This document shows positions 22,294 to 33,425 of a stretch of DNA of 59,645 bases, one piece after another. Every line of letters begins with the position of its first letter. Position 1 is the first letter of the stretch. The position numbers and the translations under genes were made by a program. This stretch comes from Gracilariopsis chorda (Eukaryota; Rhodophyta; Florideophyceae; Gracilariales; Gracilariaceae). The stretch covers positions 1-59,645 of the forward strand of contig NBIV01000321.1 of assembly GCA_003194525.1 (NCBI GenBank), in the 5' to 3' direction. Below the pieces are notes generated by a model. It worked only from the letters and a program-made list of their open reading frames with translations, was not told where the DNA came from and ran no database searches.

Positions 22294-22569
22294 CTGTCCC
22301 TCGCAGTTATGAACAAAGTATCATGATTGCGTACTACTAGTATCTATCTCAATAAATTGAATAAGGGTGCCACCGTTGAAAACCTTTTTGCGCACCAAAA
22401 CCCTGTACAAAAAATCTGCACCGATAGGAAAAATTATAGCAATCTGCATACTACAAAGATCCTTTTAACGTAACAATGGGTTCTTATTTCTGTGAAGAAA
22501 GTCAGAGAATAAACAAAATCAAAAATGGAAAAATACAAGCGTTAGAAAATTTGTGAAAGGAAATTAGAA

Positions 22570-25093
22570 GTGACGATGTACCCCATACAGCAAACCCAAT
22601 CTTTGCAGATAATCTTGCCTCAACTACTTAGTAAAAACGTCGGCAGGCTAAATTCTAGTTTGCCCGTATTTCATGCAAACAATGCCAATCATCACCAACT
22701 CTTTAACATAGTGGAACTTCTGACAAATATGTTTGTTACGCTCAGACGTCCGGACAGTTGGACGATTGATAACGTGGTGGAGCTATCATTGAATACTGGT
22801 ATTTCCCAAAACAATTTCTTTAGCCATGTCCCGGCCTTTCCTTCGTAGGACAGCGCGATGTATTCAGGCTCTCCGTACGATAGCGCAATTGTCGCCTGCT
22901 TCTTTGCAGTCCAAAGAATGGGTCAATTGTTTACCTTTACCAGTAAACTAGTTGTAGACACTCTGGTCCCCTTGCAACCAGCCCATTCTGCATCGCAATA
23001 TGCTTCCATTGGCACGTCGGCGCTTGATGAGAAGTAGAGGCAATAGACCTTCGTACCTTTCAGGTATCTTAACACCCCTTTCGCAAGTCCAGCATGTCTT
23101 TTTCCGGTAGCATGCACCTTCCTCGCTAGCATTGAAGATGCGAAGATGATTTCAGGCCTTAAGGTGACAGCCAAATACCTCAAATGCTCTAGCAGATTCC
23201 GGTATCGGGCGTGAAGCACAGTGGACTGATCTTCTTCGGAGTCCTTTAAATCTGTCAGATCGCAAGGGTAGGCAACGGAGTTTGCGCAGGATTCCATTTC
23301 GCACTTCGGTACTTCTCTAACACCTTCACGTCGTATCTTTCTTGTGTTACCTAAATTCATTTGCTGTCCTTGTCGATATCCATATCAATAAAATACTTTG
23401 CTTCACCAAGAAACTTTATTTGAAAGAGTTTCTTCATCTCTTCTTTTAAGTATTCTAAAAGAGCTCTTGAGTCCGACAACATTAGTGCGCCATAGACTAC
23501 AACTAAGAGTTTAATAAACCCAATAATCGAATCGTAGATGTACAGTTGGCTATCAGTTCGCCGCTGCTGAAACTTTAGCTTTAGCAGCTCTGAAAGAGTA
23601 GCGATCTCCAGATGTGTCCAGCTTGTTTCGCACCATACATCTACTTCAGTAGTAGGCAGACCTTTCCGTTGTGATATGATGATCCCGACGTATCGGTGTG
23701 CTGTTCCATTACTAATGGTTCGTCCAGGTCTCCGTATGAGTAAGCTTTACTTATATCCAAGGTTTTCATTATTAAACGTCGTGCAGTCACTTTTGCTAGC
23801 CTGAGTCGGATTGTCTCTAGCCGTGCTACCGGAGCGTACAACTCTTCTGTATCGTTTTCCAAGTAAGGCTACTGTTTCTCACCTCGCACCACACATCGAG
23901 CCTTTGGCAGTACCTTCAGTGGATTGCTGTTTATATGCCTTCTGCTAGTTAGAGCCTCCCAATCCTTATTGATTGCATCGGCCAACTCCGGAATATTGCG
24001 TGCATCTCTAAAGGTCTTCGGAACCATGAGTTCCTGTTACTCGTTGTAAGACCTTGCCTTTGATACCAAGCACTGAGCTGAAGATGCGTCTATATCCACC
24101 TCGTTTGCATATGGCATTTCACTCTCGGCTTCTTTTCGTCTCAATGGGGAGAATTCAATCAGTTGATTGATTGAAGGGTGTCTTACCTTTGTGACCATGA
24201 GGTCCTGTTGTCAATATTTCACTACTTTGCGCAACAAAGGAATGTAGATCCGGTACAGAGTGCGTACGCTTTGCATTCCAAAAAAGTGTCCGGGAAGTGC
24301 GCGAGGCAGGAGCTCTTTGTTGGGAACAGTCTTTGACCTTTCGATAAAGGCATATCCCTTTTGTCAAAACTACAGAAGTCTCGAGAAGTCTGGCCTTCTC
24401 TTGAACCATGGTGTGTATGGAATCTGCATACATACATGGGAGTTTGGTAGGCTGTTGCGCATCCATTTCGCGTGGGATATCGCCTCTTCTCATAGTTCTA
24501 GAGGAAGTTTTGAAGCGTACAGAAATGTCCTTGCAGTTTTCTAAAGGACTTGGATGGTCTTTTTTGCTGCTTCATTCGACTGGTGGGCGTATGGTGGAGT
24601 ATACTCGGAGCGCAGTAGAGTCTATAGCCTGGTAAGTCGTTCTCCGCGTGTGTCTTGTACCACTTTATGGAATTAGAGAACTGCAGTTTCCTATCCATAG
24701 AGTATATACATGACGCTCCTGTGTTGTTATCAGGATGAGGAGAACCTGCATATACCTCTAGCCTAGTAATGAACATCGGGTTATTGGACCAGTAAGGTCT
24801 GTATGTACCAGCTCTTGGGGCTTCGTCGTCGGTGGCGCTGAGGGTTCCACGGCACCCCATTTTGTCCCTGCTTCAATGCATTCTGAGAATTACTTGTTGT
24901 ATATCTCGGAGCGTAAGACGTTTGGGATCCCTTTCGATTAATCCAAACAGGACGAGAGCCTATCCTTCATTGTGTGACCAAGTCCGTCGTGCCAATCGTT
25001 GGCAGTGTCACATGGGAACGAAGTAGCCTTTTGTGCTCTTGGCCGGGGTAATAGGGTTCAGGAACGGATATAGTCCGTCCTCTGTTGTGACCG
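22570..25093 (-). pseudogene. pol: copia-D integrase, RT and RNase H
   Basis: Broken into many frames. WHDGLGHTMKDRLSS near 24980 is the pre-integrase zinc region, and PQELVHTDLTGPI near 24810 starts the integrase core. RT: APVARLETIRLRLAK near 23820 and MKTLDISKAYSYGDLDEPL near 23770. The catalytic box region reads VVVYGALMLSDS near 23500, so the YVDD aspartates are lost. RT C-terminus and RNase H: YLAVTLRPEIIFASSMLARK near 23190, VLRYLKGTK near 23070, YCDAEWAGCKGTR near 22985, ALSYGEPEYIAL near 22860 and PADVFTK near 22620. Clearly a dead copia polyprotein. Confidence 0.82.
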
Positions 25094-26262
25094 CTACAGC
25101 AAACCACCAGGGTCTGGATGTTTGATGATGAAGCACGCAGACTCTGAGTTGTTCAAAAATTCTATCCGAGTATGCTGGGCGGGGATTGAGAGTGAAATCA
25201 GGTTAGAGTCGAAGGATGGTGTGTATTTTGCGGCAACACTAATTCCATCTCTGAGTGGTAGTATTATTGTTTCGTATCCTTCTATTCTAGACTGGCGGTC
25301 GCATGTGCGAACTGTTTGGTCTGTAGTACGGTGATAGTCCCAGGTAAATGGTTTGTCGTTGACGAAAACATGTGTCACATCACAGTAGAGCCATTTGTTG
25401 ACTTTACTATTAAAGCAGGAAAACATAGCCTTAGTCATTGCCATGAAACCTTCTGGCTCTTGTTCAGTGTTATATCGTTGGCTATTGTTTCGTTTTGGGT
25501 TTTGGTCATGCCTTTTTGAGTCCCATGGTTCTTGATTTCTGTTCTTTTTTCTCCCGGTGAAGCGATTTCTTCCACGTTTCGTATGTCTGTTATTTGCGAA
25601 TTCAATCGTTCTTCTTACCCTGCATTCGGCTCTGATGTGTCCGAGTTTACCGCAGTTCCAGCATCTGACATTCTTGGATTTGAATTTATATTGTTTTGTT
25701 CCGGCGTGAGATATCTGGGCTGCGGGGTACGAGTTTTGTTGTGCTTTATTTGTTTCTTGTGACCCAGAGGTATTTGCGGACTTTCGATGCTTTTTTCGGT
25801 CCATTTCAGAACGTACGAGGGAACCAACTTGATCGTATTCCATTTTATTGGCATCGGCTAGGAGAGCGATCGCCATTAGATAGTCGGAGTGTTTTCTCAG
25901 TAGGCAAGCGGTGCGTTCGGGACCAGGTAGTCGATCTTTTAAGCTTGCAAGCTCTAAGACGATGGTTTCCATGTCATGTAGGTGCTTCTGTATGTCGTCG
26001 GTATAATGGAATATCATACCGCTTAGACGTTGACGAAGGTTCATCTTTGACTCGATGTTGTCCTTCTTATAGGTAGATTCCAACTTCCTCCATTCTTCTG
26101 TGATGTGCAATGCTCTCGTTCTAGTAGGTATGAGACGGAAAGGATGGGGTGTATGCCTAAGGTTTGCACGATAATAGAATGTGCTTTCCTATCGGCATCG
26201 TTCCAGCGCGTTCGCGCTTGGGTGGTGATTTGTCGCTCTATGGGTCGCTCTTGACTGAGCAC
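25094..26262 (-). pseudogene. gag: copia-D Gag with zinc knuckle
   Basis: The main frame is open from about 26110 to 25094 (338 codons); an upstream piece in another frame (26262-26041) contains DADRKAHSIIVQTLG and joins by a frameshift, since no ATG begins the long frame. Residues about 1-110 match the UBN2/copia gag region (EEWRKLESTYKKDN, MNLRQRLSGMIFHYTDDIQKH-type motif). A CCHC knuckle, CWNCGKLGHIRAEC, lies near 25660. The last part (WLYCDVTHVFVNDKPF onward) resembles the protease area with a degraded active site. Gag binds element RNA and forms the particle. Confidence 0.82.
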
Positions 26263-26429
26263 GAAGAGTGCTTGTTAGTCGTGCACCAAGTTGCGAACGT
26301 ATATCCACCAAGTATAGTAGTCTGCGTTCCCTTGCAAGCGAGGGACGTGCCTTGTATCTGTAACTCGATCCCCATCCATCACTGGGAGACTGGCAGTGAG
26401 AGAGGAGAGTAGTACTTTGTTATCTTCAC

Positions 26430-28516
26430 CGTTCTCCTCCCGGGCGAGGGATTCTTCTTGGCGGGAACACTGGCAGGAGATGCTATCTCCGAAGGCCCTA
26501 AAGGTCAGATCTCTGACTCCGGGTTAGACTGTCCCGGTGGGTTGTGATTTGCTGCGGCCTGAAAAGTTCTGCACAAACCAGAACTTGGTGCGCGCTTTCC
26601 AACGGAACGTCTAGGAGAGGTTACTAACAGAAGATATGTTTTCACCAGTAAACCTGCTCTAGTTTGTTGCGGATGTTTGCTCGGCAAAGATTTCTCTGCT
26701 ATCACTAACCACGATGTAGGCCGGGCTGAACGATGAGACACCCTGTCTCCAAGGAATCGCAGAGCACACTCCAGCAGAACCGGTTATACGTAGTGATTAC
26801 TAGCCCTCAGATTAGTTCGAGTCCCCACCCGATTCCGTGCCAGTGCTCAGATTTCGAACTATATCATCGGTCAGAGTGCCAACTTCCACGTAGGGGCAGT
26901 GGGAACAGAGGCTCTGAATCACAGACGCAAGCTTCCCGTCTGGTGAATGCTCAACTCCACGCAGATTCCGGTGGAGTGGCGGGACTTTGTTCTCAACCTA
27001 AGTTTTTATATTGGGTAGCTTACGCCGAATCGCCATGCGTACACAAACGGCGGGGGTGTAGAGTTGTTAGTTTAGCGTGGGGATGCAGAGCGTTTAGTAG
27101 TAGCAAAAGGTTGCAGCATAAAGGCTTAAGGTGGTCGGTCCAGGCGCCAAGCCAAAGGCAAGGATGGTTCAATGACACGGGGATGTTGAAGAAATTTGTA
27201 GCCTACACGCCTTTACGCAGCGCGGGGGCCAGGCGAAGGGAGCAGGGGTTTGTTTCTGGGTGATCACAAATACGCAAGGTTCTGTCGATGAGCGAGAAGC
27301 TGGAGTAGAATCACAACGTCCATTTTTCTGAGAGGTCCCATGGTTCTAGGCAAAGTACGTGGTAAGGATGCGCAACAAAAACCGAGGTGGAAAGCGATCA
27401 GAATAAGCGCAACCGTTAACTGGGAAGATGAAACCGGAGCGCGACGGAGAGATTGCTTCACTTCCGACCGGCGCGGAGAACTTTAAGGGGCGTTTGCGGT
27501 GCGCAACACCAGTGTTAGTGGGGAGAACCAAGACAGTATTATGCCGGACTGGGCGAGATGCAAGATGCAACAGGTAGATGTCACACAAGAGAAAGAAGCC
27601 AGCGTCGATGATTCGTATGGGTGACGGTTGCAGCGTTGGTGCTGCGACGACCCAAAAGAGAAAAAGAGGTAGGTAGTCAGAAGAAAAAGAAGGAACGCGT
27701 AAGACGAAGAACGTTTTGCCAGCTTACTTCCAACAGTAAGTCCATTGTTGATTAGTGGTCACCCAATTTCTGAAATAAGACTAATTCCGCAGGCTGCAGA
27801 AATGGGGGAATGTTTCCCCCAAATCTGCTAGCCAAAAGCTGACTGCCAGTAAGACTGGTTGTGGTCCGGCGCAGTGTTGCTAGAAGGGTTACCAAGGCTA
27901 CCAAGTTGGCGCAACTAAGGGTTACTTTGGAGGCTACTTGGAATCTGCAGAAATGGGGGGAATGGTTCCCCCAATTCTGCAAATGAGGTAAAGATTCGGA
28001 AGCCAACTCCAAAAAGAATGCAAATCTCAGAGCGCACCGACGCGTTGAGCGCAAAACAAAATCTGATGACTGCGGGGTTTTGAGGACAGATTGGGCACAA
28101 ATTCAAACGTGAGTTTGCTGTTCCACGCAAGCGGGAGCACAGTGAGAGATGTAGCGTTGTTGCGAAGGGGTGCACTAAGGCGGACGTAGTTTCAAAAAAG
28201 TAGCGAACGCAAGGTCTCCACGCGTCGGTGAGGGCGTAAGTTATGTGCTAGTGCAGTGAGTAGTGCGCAGTGTGTGGTAACACCCAATTTTGAAGGTAAC
28301 GTGCAGGTGTTAGCACAATAGCGCAAGCTCATAGCAGAAAGGAAGTTTTTGAAAACGCGAGCATGTTCGTGGGAGACATATATGTGCAGATGTGGCACCG
28401 CGTGCAAGTATATCTCATAGCAGGAGAAGGAGTGAGGGTGCATCGGGTGGGGCGCGTCCGTGCGTTGGGAGAGGAGCAGAAAGAGAAGCGTGGTGAGAAT
28501 GTAGGGTGGGAGTTTT
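26430..28516 (-). other. copia-D leader region, no recognised gene
   Basis: About 2.1 kb between gag and the primer-binding site, unusually long for a copia leader. I recognise no protein domain on either strand; open stretches such as 26733-27263 on the plus strand show no family motif. Two nearly identical palindromes, 27796-27828 and 27947-27980, each read GCAGA..TGGGGGAA then TTCCCCCA..TCTGC. It may contain another inserted element whose ends I could not find. Confidence 0.4.
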
Positions 28517-28533
28517 CAACTGCCATGCTACCA
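28517..28533 (-). other. Primer-binding site of copia-D
   Basis: Directly next to the 5' LTR the minus strand reads TGGTAGCATGGCAGTTG. The first eight bases, TGGTAGCA, match the complement of the initiator tRNA-Met 3' end, as used by many LTR elements; the remainder diverges. Confidence 0.6.
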
Positions 28534-28682
28534 TGAAAAACATGCGGTAGTGCCTGGTGGCTTGGCCGACACACAAGGTCAGTCAGAGCCGCCGGTGGTG
28601 CTTTATTGATAATATGACTGTCAAGTTCAGGGAAACGTGTCCGTCTACATGTTTCACTGAGCGGTTGGCACAGCCATTCACA
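28534..28682 (-). repeat. 5' LTR of copia-D
   Basis: It is a 149-bp direct repeat of 22144-22293. On the plus strand it starts TGAAAAACATGCGGTAG and ends ..GCCATTCACA. It is followed inwards by the primer-binding site, which fixes the inner boundary. Confidence 0.8.
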
Positions 28683-29030
28683 TTCGTGACCAACTCTACC
28701 CACCAGGAAAACGGCATACAATCTTACCAGACGGTTCCGACAGGGCATATCGTCGACGTCAACAACATCACAACCAAACCATATCAGAACGTACTCATTA
28801 CAAATAACGATACGCATAAACCCACCCACACTCACCAGCACTATCCCATAACCATAAAAAATTAACAATCCCTAAGTTATCCAACCGAACCGAAACTGAG
28901 TTTGTCAAACGACGACCGGTGGATATGTGCTATCCAAAACCACGCTCAAACACTGCACGCCAGAGATTGTCTCCTTTCTAACGTGCCCCTTTCCGTATAT
29001 CTAGCACAGCACAACGACTAGCTGAAACCT

Positions 29031-30057
29031 ATGGCGCGTCTTACAACAAGCACCATAACCAGCGTACCCTCCAATATCCCAAGCCCGATCCTAGTACCAG
29101 ACGAACACCTATTCCCGCACGATTTGGTGCAACGCATCACTTTCCATATCAATCAAACTATAAAAGAACATCACCGATTGCTCAAAGAAGAAGCAAAAGC
29201 ATCCACTTTAACGACGACAAGAAGATATAAGAATACTTTAAATAGCACAAAGATATCTGCCAACGAATGATCACAGCAAGATACGCCAATATTCAAGGTG
29301 AGGCTACCACAGTTGATGTTCTCATCTAATTCTTTAAACACATCCAAACCGTATCCAACATCGGTTTTCGATTCCTAGCCCAAACCCCTACGGACATTAG
29401 GGACTTCAAAAGAAAGTTCAAAGAAGTCTATACTTTCACGCAATCAGTTACGTAGTCTACACCCAGTGCCACTAAAGCCCCGATGTTCACCAGAGACTAT
29501 GGCCTTCCATGTCAATTTTGGTGATTCGGGTGTCAACGATACTATCCTTCCCGAACTTGGCCGCCGTTGAATGGAAAGCCCTTTGAATTCCATCTGTCTA
29601 TTTTCATACCAATCAGCATACGGGTGAAGACTGCCGCGATCCCAGAAATCCCGAATACCGCGCCCCATCTCGCAACACAGCGACACAATGGAACTACTCA
29701 CCTCCACCCCATCATTACACACAGCAAGCCCAGCACCTTTACACTCAGCTCCCACCTTCGCCAACACCAGCCGATGAAACTTCCGGATCTGGGCCAAAAA
29801 CTACAGTTAAGTTATTCCTATACAACAAAGCCAATATCTCACACGTTACAAACCCCACGTCCGACATGGACCCATTTACCACAGCCATCATCACCACAAT
29901 GGCCACTAACCAAAAGAGCCCTTTCTGGCCCCATGGACTGCTCCGAATCCATCCAAACAGCGGTACGTACACCCTACACACATATACAGTGGCACACAGG
30001 CATGTCAAACACAACCTCATATCAGTGCGTGACCTAGCAAATCATGATGGACAAGTA
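29031..30057 (+). pseudogene. gag: copia-B Gag to pre-integrase (before Helitron-1)
   Basis: It starts with an ATG at 29031 (MARLTTSTITSVPS, then HHRLLKEEAKAS) and soon changes frame. A degraded zinc knuckle is visible near 29510: the segment with CQF, GDSG and PELGRR is split over two frames, and two expected cysteines are lost. A Pro/Thr/Ser-rich part follows. The end, VKHNLISVRDLANHDGQV (about 30005-30057), is the pre-integrase motif of copia elements. The codon after GTA is interrupted by Helitron-1 and continues TCC TTC ACT at 36712, giving the expected ..QVSFT.. sequence. Confidence 0.75.
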
Positions 30058-30204
30058 CAAGAGGAAGCGGCCCTCACCCGCGGGCGGCGCTGCACGCCAC
30101 GGTGGAGGATTAATAAACAGCGGTGAGGAAAAAAGAGGGTGGAGGAAGCAAAAGCAGAAAAGCAAGTAGTTTAATTCAATAAATGAAGAACGCAAGAAAT
30201 ATGA
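30058..30204 (-). other. Helitron-1 3' end with hairpin
   Basis: After the helicase stop the terminal ~150 bases include GC-rich stems (GGCGTGCAGCGCC and GCGG..CCGC within GCGGGTGAGGGCCGC) about 12 bases before the end CTCTTG. Helitrons normally carry one such hairpin as the replication terminator just before CTRR. The mini-Helitron at 54235 shows the same ends with cleaner stems. Confidence 0.7.
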
Positions 30205-30731
30205 TTATGGTTGTGGAGGGATGCAGAACTGAATGGCTTCAGGCAGCACTGGGTTGGCAATGGCCACAGGCATGGGATGAATTGTGTGCGCATTTGTGGA
30301 TGTAAGCTGCGGGTCATGCAGGAGTAGCACATGGTCGTTCCTTCGAACGCGCGACAATGCGACATATAACGGACCGGCGCAGAAGAAGTCGGATCGTACA
30401 TCCACAACCAAGCCATCCAAGGTTCTTCCCTGTCCTTTGTGAACTGTAGCTGCAAACGCAAGACGAATGGGGAACTGCCTTCGAATCATGCGAATGTCTG
30501 CGAAAGAAAACTCGAAGTCGATACGATGCAGGAGCTGTCGTTCGAGCACCTGTCTGTTCTCGTCGAATCGAGCTACCTGCATCGTAAACTGATGTACACA
30601 CACGACTACGAACAGGTTTTTTTGTTGACCACAGCCGGATGCAGCACGTTCCAAATGACCATAACTGGCACACCGATCTTCAAGTCCAAGTTAGGAGGCG
30701 GTACTCCAGTAGGCGCATACTGATATGCAAA
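30205..30731 (-). pseudogene. Helitron-1 helicase, C-terminal part
   Basis: Continues the Pif1-type helicase after a TAG at 30732. GVPVMVIWNVLHPAV near 30670 resembles the Pif1 segment before motif V; a frameshift follows. Then FAATVHKGQGRTLDGLVVD (near 30420) is the motif V region and PLYVALSRVRR (near 30370) is motif VI with the arginine finger. It ends FCIPPQP-stop at 30205. In Helitrons this domain unwinds DNA during rolling-circle transfer. Confidence 0.85.
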
Positions 30732-32402
30732 CTATGGGACCATAGAACTGGCGAAGTCAGACTCTGGGTTCTGTCCACGAACAGGTTGCACGGTTGTCGC
30801 TGACGGAAGAGTGAAGCGCTCACCATGAAACAGATCTAGCGCTGCCGCATTATGTTCGTCGACCAACTGATTTGTGGAGGCAACGAGCATTTTGCTGAGA
30901 TCCACATCCTCCTTGCGTCGTGTTGTGAGCCACTTCCACAGGAATTGGTAGGCGGTTTGCATGCCACCGCTAGATCTGAGTGGTACTGGAGCGTTGTTGG
31001 ATATTGTGTTTCGTGCAATGGAATGTAACAGCGACGCAAATGCCGGATCATCGGCTTGGCGTACTTGTTCCGTGAGATACAGCACTTGAACCGAGCATAA
31101 CGTCCACAGATCACTCTTCCACAGCAATTTTTTGAGAATGTTTGTGTACACTCGTCTCACATTTCCACTTGGCTCGGCCTCCATGTACACCTGCGGCACC
31201 ACTGGAAGCAGCTGGGAGTAGTCGCCCGATAGAACGATGGTCAAGACCCCAAAGGGAGGTGGGTTTTCCATTCCACTGCGGCGAAGATCTTTGAGCAACG
31301 CATCCATGAGTTCGAAGAGCTTTCTTGAGAGCATGGACGCCTCATCCAAGACGAGCAGTTGTATTTCGCGTAGCAGTTCTGCACGTTGAGATCGGGGACC
31401 GTACTTTGACAAAGTGGCTGTAGTGTTGCTTGTGCTGTCCCTATCAGCTACACCCAGTCCGAGAAGGCTATGTAAAGTGCGGCCACCTTCGTACAATGAA
31501 GCTGCAATGCCTGTTGTAGCAGTCATTTCGGGGAGCATTCCTTCCGACTCAACGATATCACGAAGGAGGTTGAGCACGTATGTCTTTCCGGTTCCTGCGG
31601 ATCCTTGCACAAAGAACACGTTTCCAGGAGTGCTTGTTCGCTCCTGTAGCGCCTGTCGTTGTTGCAATGCGGCAATGACGGTGTCAATGACTGTTCTTTG
31701 GCGAGTTTTTAAGGTGGCATACCTTGCCTGCAAAGTTGACGAATTTCGCACCTCTCGTGCGTCTCGAGTTGTTGTAGCTCGATTCGCCTCAGTCAATGCT
31801 GTATGATCCTGCTGTAGGTGTTGGGAGAAGAAGCTGTGATCGCGAAGCAGTCGTCCTCCGTGCCAGTCTGAGATCTCCACCACACGTCCATACATTTCTT
31901 GCTTTCGTTGCTGCTCATCTCCTGTATGTATGTCACTACATAATGCCTCCCAGTTCTCAACGGCCATTTTTTCTGGGTCTGCGCCTTGTTGGTATAGTGT
32001 GACAACCAGACGTCGTAGCCCGGAGGGCGTGCTGTATATCTGCACTGCTTCTTGGAATGTAATATCAAACATGGATCCGTCCGTGAGCAGTCCGCTTACA
32101 ATCGCAGTTTCACGATACATTCCATATTGGTGTTAGTTGAAAGTCCTTGCTTCTTCATAAGAGCTTGAGCTGTGATTCATGAGAAGCAAGCCCAGAGCAA
32201 AAAGCTCAATTTATGACGGTGAAACACCTCTGATCCTTGCGACGCACTGCTCGTCTTCCGTGCGCTCTACTACGTACATATGCGGATCGCAGTTGTCTGT
32301 GGGCACCTGAGTGCTGTCTCCGTCGTGTTGGCTAAGCACGCGGGCTGGAAGCGTGTGATACAATCGAACTTTTTCAAAGTACGAAAGGTAGTCGAGGTTT
32401 GC
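30732..32402 (-). pseudogene. Helitron-1 Pif1-type helicase core
   Basis: Open from 32120 to 30732 (462 codons), with a preceding stretch (32402-32121) in frame but containing stops near 32210 and 32130. Walker A: FFVQGSAGTGKTYVLNLL near 31600. Walker B: LLVLDEASMLSRKLFE near 31350. Motif III: VLSGDYSQLLPVVPQ near 31230. Motif IV region near 31100. Helitron-2 has sense codons at the two stops near 32210 and 32130 (GAC and GGA), so they are mutations in this copy. The helicase is fused to Rep in the ancestral frame. Confidence 0.92.
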
Positions 32403-33425
32403 CTATGCTTCGGGCCTTGCAAAGTATCTCTCCAGTGTAGACGGCTGTGATGCAGAAAGAAGCTGGTTGGGACCTCTCAGCAAAAATGTGCGCTCTCCTT
32501 CCAAGTGAATGGCCAGTCGCTCTACTTTTGGTACGATGTGAACATGTCGAAACTCGAAAATTCTCCAAGCTGCATTGACAGCGCCCACCACACGTGCTCG
32601 CATGTATGCACGAATGTCGTTCTGCACCTGCGGCTCTTGTTGCTGCTCGTTGTGTGTGCCTGTCTCATTAGCACCACTCACGTTGAGCACCACCTCCTGA
32701 GCTTTGGGCTGCTTAAACGCGTACGTCATCAGGTAAGCCACTGCGCCCCCTCCTTGCGTGCGCTCTACTTTGATATGAGAGCGGTACTTCTTGGTCAGAG
32801 TTGGGTTGTACGGCACTATCTTGAGGTCATGTTGCCTTCTTCTGCGGTAGACTACGCGATTCGTGCCTTCTTCAATGTACGTCTCCGCCACAATCATGTT
32901 GCCGTCGTATCCAAACTTGCAATGCCCAGCGCGATTCTGGCAATAGGTGGAGTGGCGGTGCCTGTGTATGGAACGAGTGAAGGCACGCAACGCGTCGTCT
33001 TCACCGGGAAGAGGAAGTTCTGCACGAATCAGCTCTTCGATCACATCAACGTCTTCAATCATGCCTCCTTCGAGCCACAAGAGCATGTGGTGATGAGGCA
33101 CATTGCGCTCCTGAAACTCGAGCTTTGATGCAAGCCCCAGGCACTTCAATCCGAAGATGTGCTCCGAGTTCTTCTCCAAGTCCTTCATGAAGTCGTTTGC
33201 GTACTGGTTGTACACCCTTGCAATCAGATCAGGTCGGTCAAACGGTCGAGGGTGGTTACTCTGTGCCGTAAATGCGCTCCGATTGCTGGTATCAATACCA
33301 AGGCGCTGGATGTCCTCTCTCCAGATGTTCATGGTGATTGTAATGAACAGAGAAGGCGGTCCTCTCCGCGCTACGATCGCCTGTACATCCATGCGCTTGT
33401 TCTTCCAGTACGCTGCTGAGTTGAC
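32403..33425 (-). pseudogene. Helitron-1 Rep (HUH-type relaxase) domain
   Basis: Follows an in-frame TAG at 33426-33428 and ends at a TAG at 32403-32405, which is TAC in Helitron-2. Motif 1: PPSLFITITMNIW near 33350. Motif 2, the metal-binding HUH box, reads VPHHHMLLWL near 33090, that is His-His-His; most Helitrons have HAH or similar. A Cys/His segment (YCQNRAGHCKFGY) lies near 32940. Motif 3 with the two tyrosines reads VAYLMTYAFKQ near 32735. Rep would nick the TC end and pass the strand to the target. It contains the residues needed, apart from the flanking stops. Confidence 0.9.

Larger units (their letters stand above)
22144..28682 (-). mobile_element. Ty1/copia element copia-D with short LTRs
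   Basis: It is bounded by 150-bp direct repeats (22144-22293 and 28534-28682) that start TG and end CA. On the minus strand: 5' LTR, primer-binding site TGGTAGCA.., a ~2 kb leader, gag with CCHC knuckle, integrase, RT, RNase H, purine tract GCGAGGGACAG, 3' LTR. Integrase before RT is the Ty1/copia order. The flanking five bases are CTCCT (left) and TTCGT (right), only 3 of 5 alike, so a target duplication is not proven. Unlike copia-A, -B and -C, its RNase H region is of ordinary copia type (VLRYLKGTK, SMLARKVHA). Many frameshifts; inactive. Confidence 0.8.

Noticed and set aside
26733..27263. 176-codon plus-strand frame in the copia-D leader
   Set aside because: No recognisable domain, no conservation evidence within the window, and ordinary chance length for this composition.
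28534..28682. Repeat assigned as LTR of copia-B
   Set aside because: The primer-binding site and purine tract orient the 150-bp repeats towards copia-D on the minus strand; copia-B has no copy at its 3' end.
22139..28687. Perfect 5-bp target duplication for copia-D
   Set aside because: The flanks are CTCCT and TTCGT, agreeing in only three of five bases.
32505..33128. 207-codon plus-strand frame opposite Rep
   Set aside because: It mirrors the Rep frame; codon content on the Rep strand explains it, and no protein motif is seen.
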